A stretch of DNA of 64,000 bases from Cavia porcellus (GCF_034190915.1 NW_026947485.1:36283519-36347518); one strand, 5' to 3'; positions 10,401 through 20,757 are shown, counted from the stretch's first letter. Notes: generated by a model from the letters alone, not told the origin. Translations and numbers: made by a program.

Positions 10401-12084
10401 TTATGAATTTGCAATGTCATAGAAACCCAGCACGCTAAAAAAGTGATACTTTGGCTATCGGGGAGTGGATGCTGTGAATCTAGCAGGTTAGAATGATAGC
10501 CATTTGCCTCTAATTCCTGTGTTCCGGAGGTTCCTGGGTTTCCTGTAGCATCCAAAGGCAGAAAGAGGAGTTCATAGTGATCAATAGGTGAATTACAAAA
10601 GGCCTGGGTTATTGCATTCCTAAAAGTCTCAGAAATGAGAAAAGCCTTCCATTGCAGGAGTTAGTAACTAAGCACAATTTCGAAGACGTTCTTGGAGCGA
10701 GTGCATGAGTGAGGTATCTAATACAGGCTTCATTCATGTCCCACAAAGAAAGTGCTTGCACTATTGTATGATGAGAATGATGAGAAGCCTCTTTCAAATA
10801 AGCCAGCTTAGGGCTGTGTGCAGAATTAGTTCTTGGAAGGTATAGAAATTGCAGTCTTGAAATGACTGGCCGAGGGACCTAAGGAGTCCCTTCAGTCTTG
10901 CAATTTAGCAATGGGGCTCTTCAGTCTTTGAATTAGTTAGGCAGTCTGTCCCTCCGCAAAATGGGATCTATGCCAGTTTTGTGGCTACATCCAGTCATTA
11001 TCATATCCCTCCCTGCTAGAAAGTGCTTTCCAAACCATGGGTCATGTGTGCCATGAAGTCAACTTAGTGAGCTAAAAATGGACTAGGATAAGAAAGAAAA
11101 ATATGACAGTGTCTTGCAGGTGGCAAGAGTAATGTTTGTTTACTCGGAATGGCCCATGTTACCCAGGCTGCACTGCGAGGAGGAAGGTCTCCAAGGGAGG
11201 TCTTGATCAAAACCATTTCAAAAGCTGCGCTCCAGGACAGGAATGTGAGGTATGAGACTCCAGAGGCTCTCACACAGCCTCACAGCTTCTGTGTGCTATG
11301 TGGGGTCGTGCACTGGAGACCAGAAGGATTGCCTGGCTGTGCTGGTGATGGGCTTTGATGGGGTTCGATGTCTATTGTCCCCAGCTTTGTGGCTTGTGTC
11401 CCTGATCCAGGGGATCTGCTAAACCAATGCTTCTTCTGGTAAGGTCAATGGCTGTCCTGTCTTTCTAAGGCTAGGCCTCTCCATTTCTCTTTGTCCCTGG
11501 CTGTGTTCTGAAGTTACATCAAGGAAGAGTGAAAGAGGAGAAAGAGGAATGATTGGCTGAGAATCTGCCTAATCCAGAGGAATCGTGGATCCTGCAATCC
11601 AGGAACCAAGGGAAAAACTGTAGAAACAGCTTAGGCCTGCTGCTCAATTCACAAGGACCTAAAACCGTGGGAAGCTAAGAGCACACAAATTGTTGTAGCT
11701 AGTATAGAGCTCAGACTCCATCTCCACTGTGGACTGTTCTCTTCCTGTTCAAAGCTCCAAGCTTTAGTGAGACTGTGGGAGTGAAAACATACATGTCTCA
11801 GAAAAGAGTCTGCAACACACACGCACGTGCACACACATACCCAGCCGTGTATGTGCTCATGCTTGTACATATACCTTCTTTTCTTTCCAAACAAGGGACC
11901 CTTTACAGTTCCTCAGGAATAGAATATAAAAATTGGGTTCACTCATAACAAATAAGAATGGCCCTGGGGCAGACACTGGGAATCCAGTGTCCAGTGTCCA
12001 GGGGTGACAGGAAAGTCATTAGTATCCAGCCCCACAGCCCTATCATTCCACCTCTCCTGCTCTCTGGTGTTCTTGGTAAAGAGA
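10401..12084. other. unique sequence, nothing recognised
   Basis: About 1.7 kb with no gene or named repeat. An imperfect CA/CG-alternating patch lies at about 11814-11840. Confidence 0.5.
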
Positions 12085-12330
12085 GTAATAATAATAACAG
12101 TAGTCAACAATCATCAGAACAGGAATCACAGCCTGAGCCAGGCCATGAGCCAGGCTGCTACTGTTTTAAGAGCTTTCCCTGAATTATCTCACCCATTCTC
12201 TTTACCATTTAAGGCCATGCGTTACCATTGTTCCCTGCAAAGGGCCACAGGAGAGTGAAAGCCAATCAAGCAGTCTCAGAGCCCAGGTCTAATCACAGCT
12301 TCCTGCTCTACCCCAAGAGAGTCAAGGCAG
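12085..12330 (-). mobile_element. MIR SINE fragment
   Basis: Reverse-complement MIR: 'AGTAATAATAATAACAGTAG', 'GCCAGGCTGCTACTGTTTTA', 'GAGCTTTCCCTGAATTATCT' and 'CACCCATTCTCTTTACCATT' follow the order of the MIR 3' half. A weaker 5' part follows with 'CAGAGCCCAGGTCTAATCAC'. Confidence 0.65.
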
Positions 12331-12699
12331 GTACTGACCTGCTCCTGTATGGGGTTAGATGATAAAGGCACAGGGTGAATCTCCTACCGGTTGAGGGAAA
12401 GGAGTTGTCAGAAAACTTTTGAAGGTGTTTCCTGGAGTTGCACTGGGCTGGAGCTATCAGAGCCAGAGGAGTCACACACAGCCTCTGTTTGGCTCCCAGA
12501 GGGTTGAGGTAGGTGCTGGTCTCAAGAGATCTCTAAAGATCCTCTAGAGGCCTCTAAAGGGCCTCTGGATTTGTTCCTCCAGGGAATCTGACCCTTATTG
12601 CATCATGGAGGTGCTTGTAGAGGCTTGGAAATAAAAGAAGAGAAAGAAACCCTCTCTTCCAGCTGCCCATAGATTTTGGACAAGTCCTTGCTTCTCAGG
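12331..12699. other. unique sequence with clustered palindromes
   Basis: Three 10-bp perfect palindromes fall at 12525-12534 (AGAGATCTCT), 12541-12550 (CCTCTAGAGG) and 12546-12555 (AGAGGCCTCT). No element is recognised. Confidence 0.5.
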
Positions 12700-12816
12700 A
12701 ATGGCAGGATCTGGGCCCAGGATGTAGTTCCATGGCACAGCACCTGCCTGGCAAGCAGGAGGTTCTGAGTTTGATTTCTGGTACAAATAAAGTAAAATAA
12801 AATAAATGGCAGGATC
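12700..12816 (+). mobile_element. ID SINE with 12-bp target duplications
   Basis: The ID body reads GGGCCCAGGATGTAGTTCCA, GCACAGCACCTGCCTGGCAA, GCAGGAGGTTCTGAGTTTGA and TTTCTGGTAC, with a tail of AAATAAAGTAAAATAAAATA. Perfect copies of AATGGCAGGATC at 12700-12711 and 12805-12816 flank it. Body changes and a mixed tail make it older than the copy at 47103. Confidence 0.92.
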
Positions 12817-13272
12817 CACTTGCTTAATTGTGCCAGCTCTGTCCTCCCCATTGCCTTGAAAGTGTCTGCCTAGGAAGAAGACTGCATGCTGAAATCTGCC
12901 TCTGGGTCCAGGTGGCCACTTTATCCCACTCAGTCCTGTTCCCTCAGTCATCCAGTGAACATCTCTCCCTGCGTCTCTCCCTTCCCTTGGAAGTGAAGCC
13001 ACAGATCTGCCCTCCGGAGTGTGCAGGCAGATTCCCTGCCCTCACTTTCCGTGAGGTGGGAGGAGGTTGGCAAGAATGAGAAGAAAAAGCCAAATGGGAA
13101 CAAAAGTCCTCATTTAAACCCAGACCAATTCGGGAATTCAGCTGACACAGCTAGAAAACAAGATTAGCAAGAAGTGAAAGAGAGATGATTTATGTTTCTT
13201 GCCCAAGGAGTCATGGAAGACTTTCAGGTGTCACCTAGGCTGCTGCCCAAAGATCCTTAGCAGCAATTAGAG
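12817..13272. other. unique sequence, nothing recognised
   Basis: No feature recognised. Confidence 0.45.
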
Positions 13273-13296
13273 CCCCTCCCCCACCCCACCCCACCC
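13273..13296 (-). other. G-quadruplex candidate on minus strand
   Basis: Five C runs of 4, 5, 4, 4 and 3 are separated by single bases (CCCCTCCCCCACCCCACCCC, then ACCC). The minus strand therefore has five G runs with one-base loops, the arrangement that gives the most stable quadruplexes; the C strand could form an i-motif. Confidence 0.7.
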
Positions 13297-14309
13297 TTGC
13301 TGTCTTTTACCTGCCCGCAGGTTTTAGGCTAATGCTTCCCATGTGCAGGGGATTCTTAAAGGTCCTTCTTTCCTGCCTGGCTTCTCTTTTTCATATTTGG
13401 ATGAAAATAAAACATAGGAATCCCTATGAAAGGAACTATTGGGTGCTAGACTGCTGGCTAGGTATCAGAAGGTAGGGATTTGCAGCTTTTGAGTTCCTCC
13501 CTGCTGGCCTTTATGGTCTTATGTCACTTATGACAGGCCTCTCCATCCAGGGCAGGGATCTGTGTAGCAGGACAGCCCATCCTTCTCCGGTGTCCTTTAG
13601 CTCTGCCTCCTGGGATGCTGGCATGGAGGGGGCTGTCCAGCCTGCCTGGCCTGTCCAGAAGCAGATCTGCCCTCTGCGACCTTGAACCACACAGCAGTTC
13701 TCAGCAATGCAACTGACTAAGAGAGATGCTCAGAGGCAGCTCTGCAGAAGAGAGTTCCAGTTATCACACATTTGCATGGTGGCATAGGGTCAGCTAAGTA
13801 TTTTGTGTTTTGCTAATGAGCTCCCCTCCACTAGCAGCCTGGACGGCAGATCAGTGGGTGGGAGAGCTCAGTGCAAGAAAGAAAGCAAAGGTCAAAGAGG
13901 TGCAGTTTCTGACCGGGTGGAGCTGGAGTTCACTGGCAGACTCTTGGGATGCAAAGTGCTGGTGCCACAGTAATGATGTGGGAGGCATTTCTCCTGGTGC
14001 TGGGATGCCTTTCTGTACATGCTGATTGATCCAATAGGTTGAGCAGTGCAGAGCAGTCTGCCCTTTGCTCTGTACGTTCCGGCATAGCAGTGCTGGTGCC
14101 AGAAGGGGAGAAAGCAGGCATCAAGAGGAGCACTGTGTTTGGGCAGAAGGCCTTTCTGGAATAGAACAATTAGCCTGCTGCCCTTACCCGCTGGCAGCCT
14201 GCAGCAGGACACTGCCACTCATCACTGTTTGTACTTGGTGTGAATTAATACTGTGTACAAGGAGAAAGCAAGACTCTATAGAGCTTTAGAACTTGGACTT
14301 GAGTATCTT
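13297..14309. other. unique sequence, nothing recognised
   Basis: About 1 kb of GC-balanced unique sequence without a recognisable element or an exon I trust. Confidence 0.45.
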
Positions 14310-14378
14310 TTTTAAAAATTAATTAATTAACATACTGAGTACTGATCTCAAGGCTTTGTACTGAGCTACATATCCTTG

Positions 14379-14412
<34 letters not shown>

Positions 14413-14520
14413 TCTTAAGACAAAGTCTTGCTAAATCACTAAGTTGCTACTCAGGCTGGACTTGAACTTTTGCTTCTCCTGCCTCAGATGCCCAGAGCAC
14501 TGGGTGTCTTGAAGTCTTTC
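14310..14520 (-). mobile_element. B1-dID dimer SINE
   Basis: On the minus strand a decayed B1 head comes first; on the plus strand it appears as AAGACAAAGTCTTGCTAAAT, CTCAGGCTGGACTTGAAC and CTCCTGCCTCAGATGCCC. It is followed by an ID tail (plus strand TACTGAGTACTGATCTCAAG, TTTGTACTGAGCTACATATC) and A/T-rich sequence. A TCTG/TC tract has expanded between the halves. B1-dID dimers are known from squirrel- and dormouse-like rodents. Confidence 0.75.
14381..14412. repeat. (CTGT)n(CT)n microsatellite
   Basis: Three CTGT units run into about ten CT units, located between the ID and B1 halves of the surrounding dimer. Confidence 0.9.
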
Positions 14521-15194
14521 CTCTACCTTTTTAATATGGATAGCTTCCCTTTCCAACTCCCAGTCTTGCTAGGGTGACCTCTTGTGTCAGGTGAGTGTCC
14601 TAGGCAACCTTTTATAGATTTCTCTGCTCCTACCATCAGTATGTCTGTCACCTGTCATTGCTAACACTTGTCAGTGATCCTGTCTGATGCAGCGCTCCTG
14701 TTTCTATTTAATTTGTTCTTTTTAATTGGCTATGGGCTTAGAAACAGATACTCAAGCTTATTAGACTTGTGTATAAAATAAGAATAAAGAGGCATTGAGT
14801 GATGACTCAGGGGACTCTCTGAGTCAAGTGCCTTAGCTCTGGTATGTAGGCCCTGAGATTTCTGTTAGCCTTTCCCAGGTCATTTCTGGGATTTTTTCTG
14901 ATGCTCGGCTGGTTTCTCACCTGGGAATATCTAAGACCAGCTGATGAGCAGATAGGCAAGGAAAATGGGCCATGACACAGACTGCTGACTTCTGCACTGC
15001 TCATGCCCTATCCTGAAACCACTCCAGAGACCCCTTTTTTGATTGCTTGACAGAGGCCAAGTGTCTCGGATGATTGGCTTTTGCTGACAATGACTCTTGA
15101 GCAGTTTCCAAGGACTTAAATTTGACTCAAGTAGTTGCGAGGACCACCACCTGTACAGGCACAGGAGTAGAACAGTTTTTGATTAAAAGTTACT
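14521..15194. other. unique sequence with AP-1 palindrome
   Basis: No transposon is confidently recognised. It contains the paired TGACTCA palindrome at 14803-14826. Confidence 0.45.
14803..14826. promoter_or_regulatory. paired AP-1/MARE-like sites in a palindrome
   Basis: TGACTCAG and CTGAGTCA are perfect inverted copies separated by GGGACTCT. Each contains the full AP-1 (TRE) consensus TGACTCA. The spacing puts the two sites 16 bp apart centre to centre, about one and a half helical turns. Binding is inferred from the motif only. Confidence 0.5.
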
Positions 15195-15745
15195 TTACTA
15201 CTCAACTCTCTCCAAATCTATCCCTTCTCTTCTCCAAGGCAGCCATGTAATCTCCAAGTCTTTATTTGTCTGTTTGGCTACTTTTTTTTTTTTTTAATTT
15301 GCAGCCCTGGGAGTCAAACCCAGGTCCTTTACATTGAATTACATTTCTAGACCTTGTTATTTTTATTTTGAGATAGGGTCTTGCTAAGTCACTAGGTTGT
15401 CCAGTATTACGTTGAACTTGTGATCCGTCTGCCTCAGACTCCTAGAACGCCGAAATTAGACATGTGCCACCATGTCTAGCTTCTAAGTCCTTTATGATTG
15501 ACCTAGAATGTCCTTTTCCTCTTCCTTATCTAAATATAACCCTCTCTTCAGTCCTGGCTAAGTCATAGCCTCACTTCTCCCTCTTCTCTAAATGCCTAGC
15601 ACTGATGTGTCTGTGTTCACAAGTTCACTGACTTATTCTACAAGTATTAATTAAGCCTTTGGACCTAAACACACACTGGTTGCTCCCTGGTTTCATGTAT
15701 TTGTCTGGCCTTCTCCACCACCAGGAGCAGAAGTTTTCATCCTAA
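15195..15745 (+). mobile_element. L2 LINE 3' region, split by B1-dID
   Basis: The left part (about 15195-15255) has CTCAACTCTCTCCAAATCTA. The right part (15485 on) reads 'CCTAGAATGTCCTTTTCCTC', 'CTCTCTTCAGTCCTGGCTAA' and 'GTCATAGCCTCACTTCTCCC', then 'ATTTGTCTGGCCTTCTCCAC'. This is the order of the L2 3' region. It is very old and non-coding. Confidence 0.6.
15256..15495 (-). mobile_element. B1-dID dimer SINE inside L2
   Basis: Poly-T (15282-15294), an ID half (GCAGCCCTGGGAGTCAAACC, CAGGTCCTTTACATTGAATT), a T-rich linker and a B1 half (TTTGAGATAGGGTCTTGCTA, CTGCCTCAGACTCC, GTGCCACCATGTCTAGC), all in reverse. Near-matching flanks AAGTCTTTAT (15256-15265) and AAGTCCTTTAT (15485-15495) are probably the target-site duplications. 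Confidence 0.85.
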
Positions 15746-15809
15746 GATACTGGGGAGTTTTCAAACTCTGGCGCAAAACCTCACTCCGGATCCATTAATA
15801 CACACCTGG
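15746..15809. other. possible MER5-like scrap
   Basis: The words GGGGAGTTTTCAAACTCTGG and CACCTGGGAA faintly recall MER5-class hAT elements. Too short and diverged to claim. Confidence 0.25.
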
Positions 15810-15985
15810 GAAAAATTTTTAAAACTATTTTTAAGTAATTATGAATTTGCTTGCAGTTGCAAAATTTTGTACAAAGAGGTCCCATGTGGCCTTCATTCAG
15901 TTTTCCTCCTTGGGAACATTATACATACCTATTGCACTATAATATTGCATGGAGCTAGATGAAGATCTTTTTTTTGCTACAGGCC
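15810..15985 (-). mobile_element. old L1 3' fragment
   Basis: Contains the L1M-type 3' sequence in reverse: GTACAAAGAGGTCCCATGTG, GCCTTCATTCAGTTTTCCTC, then GGGAACATTATACATACCTA and TTGCACTATAATATTGCATG. No coding content remains. Confidence 0.65.
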
Positions 15986-16412
15986 CAAACTCCAAGTGCA
16001 AATGGTTTATGTCAGGTCACTGGAGTCCTCCTCTGACCTGCTTGCATAGATAGCTATTTGCAGGGCTCACAAATGAGATTGAAGATAGACCAAACAATGT
16101 GACAGTTTTCTGCTGCTATTTATTCTTTCATGAACAGAATGGGGTTTTTTTTTTTTCCTCTGTGTGAATCGTGCAAATGAGAAACAATCTGATTGGGATG
16201 CTTCTGCTATTGAGAAGCCTACCCAGCAAACCTTGCAAAAGGGAGCACGTCCCAGGAGCACATCCGGGGACTTGGAGGGGAAACGGTTGGCATGTGCTGG
16301 CTATGCCACACTCTGGTGCTGAGGATGCTGGGAATTCAACAGGCCACATGCCTGTGTATGATCCTCCTTTAAGGTTTCTCTTTGCCCTGGAACTTCTCTG
16401 GAGCCTCTGTGC
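15986..16412. other. unique sequence, nothing recognised
   Basis: Includes a T homopolymer at about 16144-16157. No gene or named repeat. Confidence 0.45.
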
Positions 16413-16745
16413 AGTATGATCAAAAAATACAGTGAATGTTTCTATTTTTTTTTTTTAATTATTACAGTAAAAGACGTGTTGCCTTTAATCCCCCTCAAAG
16501 TACTAAATCTCATTTATCCCATCGTGCTTGCCACTCTCTGAAGCAGGGCCATTTTCAGAGCGGTTTTTCTTTTTTAAATTTAGTTTCACTGTCATGGTTG
16601 TTTTAATGTCTTAAACTGTCCAAAAATTCATCGTTCATGGTCGTTTTTACTTTGGGGAAAATCCAAAAGTCACATGGTGTCAGATATGGTAAATTCGATG
16701 GATGAGAACAGACTGTAATATTCTTATGAGTCTTTCTTTTGTTGA
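16413..16745 (-). mobile_element. mariner (MARNA-like) fossil, copy 1
   Basis: On the minus strand the translation shows the mariner transposase core KNITVCSHP, then LTPCDFWIFPKVK. This is the region of the third catalytic acidic residue of the DD(34)D family, with S-P-D-L-A-P changed to N-L-P-Y-L-T-P. It is followed by a C-terminal CFREWQARWDK match. Stops and frame breaks show it is dead. The right terminal repeat survives as TATGATCAAAAAATACAGTG (16415-16434). This copy runs head-to-head with the next one. Confidence 0.8.
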
Positions 16746-16972
16746 ATGGCACTCAGCTGCAGCAGCATCACTATATTCTTGATCACCTCATAAAGACACA
16801 AAAGAGGACTTCTCGAACTGCTAGAGAAAGTGGACAGAACGGTGGGATAAGTGTGCTTAAGTCAAGGGGCAGTAGTTTGAAAGGGATTAAACGTAATCTG
16901 TCTTTTACTGCAATCTATTTTTTAAAGGTAAGTACTCACCACATGTTTTGATCATAACTCATATGTGAAAGC
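16746..16972 (+). mobile_element. mariner (MARNA-like) fossil, copy 2
   Basis: In one plus-strand frame the sequence near 16805-16855 gives EDFSNC, a stop, then RKWTERWDKCA, the typical mariner C-terminus. A diverged GTQLQ-like segment lies upstream, and 'GGGATTAAACGTAATCTGTC' downstream. The right terminal repeat is CACATGTTTTGATCATAACT (16940-16959), an inverted match to the other copy's end. The catalytic part is missing from this copy. Confidence 0.78.
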
Positions 16973-17594
16973 CTTCAAGGCGTGTGACCTGGCCCATAAT
17001 CATGGGATCCAGAAAGGAAGAGTGAAAGTGAGACACTTTTATCTCAGACTTCACCTACAGAATAATTAGGGAAGCACAGGCACCTTGGGCTGCAGTTCAG
17101 TTTTCCCAGATCCTTGGAATCTGAGGCCTGCCGTGGGCTGGCTGCAGAAGAGGCAGTAGAGTTCTGAGTTGGGGTGGGTGGCAGAATGGAAGGATGCTCT
17201 TTTGTGTCGTGCTGGGACTCTTTCCTAATCCCAAGAGAGGCGGCAGGAAGGCTTCCAGATTGTCAGTATCACATGGGAGCTCAGAGAAGCAGCGTCCTTT
17301 ATTTCACGGGAGACTTTAATCCTTGTTTTATCTAAGAAACATACTTGGATCACCACTCTGTGCCTGGTACAGAGCTTGGCGCCAGGGCCATGAAGCTGAG
17401 TAACAGGAAGTCTGCTTAGGCACATCTCTACTAGGTGAGATTTAACTCTATTTTATTTTCTTCTAGGTTGAGAGGTGGATCAAGGTTGGGCAAGGAAGGA
17501 AGTTATTCATTTTGATGAATTCCCATTCACAAATGTCCAGAAGATGTGGTTACAATCAGATTTTAAAGGTCCCATTTCTTACTCTTTATGGCCT
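16973..17594. other. unique sequence, nothing recognised
   Basis: No element recognised. Confidence 0.45.
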
Positions 17595-17757
17595 ATGGAT
17601 ATATTCTAGATCTTGATGGGATGCTAGTTATACAAGTGAATACATTTGTCAAAAACTCATGAAAGTGACCTCTTGGTGAAATGTGAGATGTGTAACATTT
17701 TACTGAATATAAATTTTACCTTTAAAATTTCAGATAGAAACAAAACGAAACAATGAA
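17595..17757 (+). mobile_element. L1 3' end
   Basis: Matches the terminal 3' UTR of old L1M elements: TACATTTGTCAAAAACTCAT, GTGAAATGTGAGATGTGTAA, then TTACTGAATATAAATTTTAC and an A-rich close. Only the last about 150 bp is present, as is usual for 5'-truncated copies. Confidence 0.65.
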
Positions 17758-18030
17758 GCCACTCCTGAGACAGCCTGAAGCAGGGCTAAGACTCTGATTT
17801 TGAAATGTTATCCTAACTACACCTTTACATGCTGGAGTTCACCCAAACTGAAAGCACCTGTGATTTCAAACCTGTGTCCCCTTAAAGTATAGGTGTTAGA
17901 CCTTCAGTAGACTTGCCCCAGTCCTGATCTAGGTGTGCTCACTCCTGTTTCAGAAATAGTTTCCCTCACACCCACGAAGTTAGTGTTCTTTGCCTTTTCT
18001 GTTTTACCTACATTGACTGCCTTGTTATAG
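17758..18030. other. unique sequence
   Basis: No element recognised. Confidence 0.4.
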
Positions 18031-18142
18031 TTCAACTCCTTATTATTTATTTGTATTTACTAAGTTTGTTTGCACATGCAAAAAATTTAGGATGTGACTG
18101 TCACAAAGTAAGTGCTCAATAAATGATCATTATTGTTGTAGC
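18031..18142 (+). mobile_element. MIR 3' end
   Basis: The clear part is the end: GTCACAAAGTAAGTGCTCAA then TAAATGATCATTATTGTTG, matching the MIR/L2-shared 3' tail 'AGTAAGCGCTCAATAAATG..TTATTA'. The upstream half is weak. Confidence 0.55.
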
Positions 18143-18639
18143 TGCTCTATTCTGTGCTTACGATCAGGCTCCCCAGGACCATGCCCTTGGCCTGTATACA
18201 AGTTCAGCAACGCCGGGATTGTGTCCCTTTGGTGACCAACATGCTTCTGGGCATTTGCACTTGCTTGAAATCCGTACAGATGTGTGCTGACTTCAGATAA
18301 ACTCCAAGTCCATGTATGGGGGGATCTGACTATGCCAGGGATGTGACCAAGGAATATTCTAACAGAGACTTCTGCACTTAGATGCAGCACCAACAGGTGG
18401 CATGTGAAACTCCGGGTTACCCAAGAAACTATCCTTTTTTCTAGCCCTGCAGTTTGAGGACTTTGAGAAATGACTCATTTCATGCCCCAGTGAGAAGTGG
18501 AAGTTTTGTCCTAGAGCACATGGTCTTTGTGGATGGTCTTGTGCATTTTTCTGTTGGCATCCCCAAATGGGGTGAAAGATGCTACTTGATACCGACAACC
18601 CTGCTTTTCAAAGTGTCACTCAGCAAAGGGGCATCCTGA
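18143..18639. other. unique sequence, nothing recognised
   Basis: No element or gene recognised. Confidence 0.45.
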
Positions 18640-18860
18640 CAATAACACCTGCTCATCAGCCCTGCCCACCTCCAGCAGGCAAGGGCTGGGCCACCCTGCT
18701 CATTAGTTTGGCAGCTGTCCCCACCAGCCTGCTGGCAGCTGATGCTCATTAATCCTGGAGCCCCAAGCCTGTGGGGCTGAAAGAGGCTGAGCCTTTAGAG
18801 CCGTTTATGGCCATTGACTGTGCATGAGCTGCTAGATTGATTTATAATTGGACTAAGGGG
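18640..18860. promoter_or_regulatory. candidate conserved enhancer block
   Basis: Three near-copies of TGCTCATTA lie at 18650-18658 (as TGCTCATCA), 18697-18705 and 18743-18751, about 46 bp apart, among CAGC/GCTG E-box-like words. TTGATTTATAATTGGACTAA follows at about 18837-18856. The block looks undecayed, holds no repeat, and ends at a run of ordinary sequence. The enhancer role is inferred from motif density only. Confidence 0.4.
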
Positions 18861-19196
18861 CCTCCTCATGTCTCTAGGTGCCAGGATCCTAAACTGGGCC
18901 AGAACAGAGGGGTGGTTTTGGCTTGCTGGCTTCATGAAAAGGGCAGGACAGGGATGAGATTCTAGTCAGACCAGTACGAATGGCACCTCTACAAAGCTGA
19001 TTCCACACATTCCCCAGGGCCTCCTGGTTTAGCTACCATGGATGTGGGATTCCCAAATAAACCCTATGCTAGTGAGGTCACAGTTCCTTCTGGACAGCAA
19101 GACACTTAGAGAGCTTTCCTGGCCAACCTGGAATCAACTTTTTAAAAGCACAACAGTTTTGCTGGAGAATAGTAGACAGGATAGCAGCTTGATTAC
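18861..19196. other. unique sequence, nothing recognised
   Basis: No element recognised. Confidence 0.4.
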
Positions 19197-19372
19197 TGAT
19201 TGCTTAGCATCTTCCTGACATTGCACTAAAAGCTTTCGATGCATTATCTTGTCCAAAGAGGTAAAGAACTGTTATCAGGCCTATTTGGCAAGAGAAGAAA
19301 CTGAGGCACATGGATTAAACAACCTGCTTAGGGACACATATTTGCAGAGGCAGAGATAGTCTCTAAACAGCT
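19197..19372 (-). mobile_element. MIR SINE fragment
   Basis: Reverse MIR: GACATTGCACTAAAAGCTTT, GATGCATTATCTTGTCC, then GTTATCAGGCCTATTTGGCA, AAGAAACTGAGGCACATGG and GGGACACATATTTGCAGAGG. These follow 'CACTGTTCTAAGCGCTTTAC' through 'GAAACTGAGGCACAGAG' and 'GGTCACACAGC' of the consensus. Confidence 0.75.
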
Positions 19373-20547
19373 GGTTTGGCATGGGGTTTTGGTTTTTCTG
19401 CTTCCTTCTGCCCCAGGTATAGTACTTGGCATTACCAGCCTGAGCAGTGGGTCTGATGGGCCATCACAGAGGCTAAGAACATCTCCAATAGGACAGGAAG
19501 ATCTGGGATGGAGGAAGAGGAGTTGATTGGGGGTCAAAGAAACTGTGATTCCAATTTCATTCCAGTCACTAAATATCTGGGTGGCTTTAGGTACATTTCC
19601 TTCCTGTCCTGTGCCTTCTGTTGAGAGGAGCTTAGTTGTTTCAAAAATAAAGATACCAGCCTGCAGTAAATGCGAAAACATGGAGGAAAAAATAGTGACC
19701 TCAGTGACTTTCCCAAGCCTACCAGGAAGACCTTGAGCTCAGGAACCCGCCAATAGCCTTTTGTGTAGTGGATGCGGCATGTGGCACCTGGGTGCCGCTG
19801 CATCATGCACCTGGCTGTCTCTCCCTTCCTTCTCCTCCCATGTGTGAGGCTGGACTTTGAGGAAGTCTGGCAGCTCACCTTCTGTTTAGGACTTCTCTTC
19901 CTCCTGGCAAAAGGTTTTTATGAGTATATGTTGCATAAATCAGTACATCTCGTCCATTCCTCTGCTTATTCTTGATACCTTTTTTCTACTTCCTCTTTTC
20001 TCACTTTCGTTCTTTTGCTTCATCATCATCAAAGACAAATCTCAGTATCCAAACAGCGAGCCCAGCCATCCCCATTGCTGCAGGTTTCAGATCAGTTCTC
20101 ATGATGGTAGTGCTTTTTATGGTAGCAGAAGCGGCTGATGCATAATTCAACAAACAATCCAGAAATGCATCAGAATCCAAATTACTCACATCAGAAGGAT
20201 CTCGATGTTAAATACTATTTCTTAAAAACCCACTCCATTCATGCTGGTCCCTGTGCTTTTATCTTCCAGCATTTGTAAAATTTTTAGAAAGGCTGAGCTG
20301 CTGAGAGGATTTTTTAGCTTAAAACGGATGGCTGGGTTTCCCTGCAGAGAACATGGGTGGTGTGATGTCCCCAGCCCCCATACCCTGGCCAGCTGTCAGA
20401 GTGGCAGGTGCCTGAGGCTGGGGCTTGGGACTGGTTTCGCTAGGCCCCAGGCAGGTGTGGGGCAGCTTTGGAGGCTCCAGTTCCTCTAATAGTTCTCCTC
20501 CCAGGGTGCTGCCCAAAGTTAGCATCCTGATTCACTCCAGAAAGGCC
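19373..20547. other. unique sequence, nothing recognised
   Basis: About 1.2 kb with no named repeat. Overlapping frames of 114-117 codons on the minus strand (19328-19878) have no recognisable domain. Confidence 0.45.
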
Positions 20548-20757
20548 ATGAAGGGTCAAGAGCATGGCCTTTGCAAGGAGCTTCTTGAGAGTTAAAGTCT
20601 AATTGTCTCTAATATGCTGTTTAACCTTGGACGTGTTACCTAACTTCCCTGTGCCTTAGTTTTATTATCTAGAAATCCTGGATAAAAATAGGACTTATAG
20701 TATTGTTCTGACAATTAAAGTTAATACATGATAATGATTAAGAGTTAATATATACAA
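20548..20757 (+). mobile_element. MIR SINE, long copy
   Basis: One of the better MIRs: GGTCAAGAGCATGGCCTTTG, then GCTGTTTAACCTTGGACG, GTTACCTAACTTCCCTGTGC, CTTAGTTTTATTATCTAG, and ATAAAAATAGGACTTATAGT with GACAATTAAAGTTAATACAT. The order from A-box side to 3' body is intact over about 210 bp. Confidence 0.8.

Noticed and set aside
16739..16951. 70-codon frame over the mariner remnant
   Set aside because: It is out of frame with the transposase-like C-terminal match; the family match lies in another frame with stops, so it is a dead fossil.
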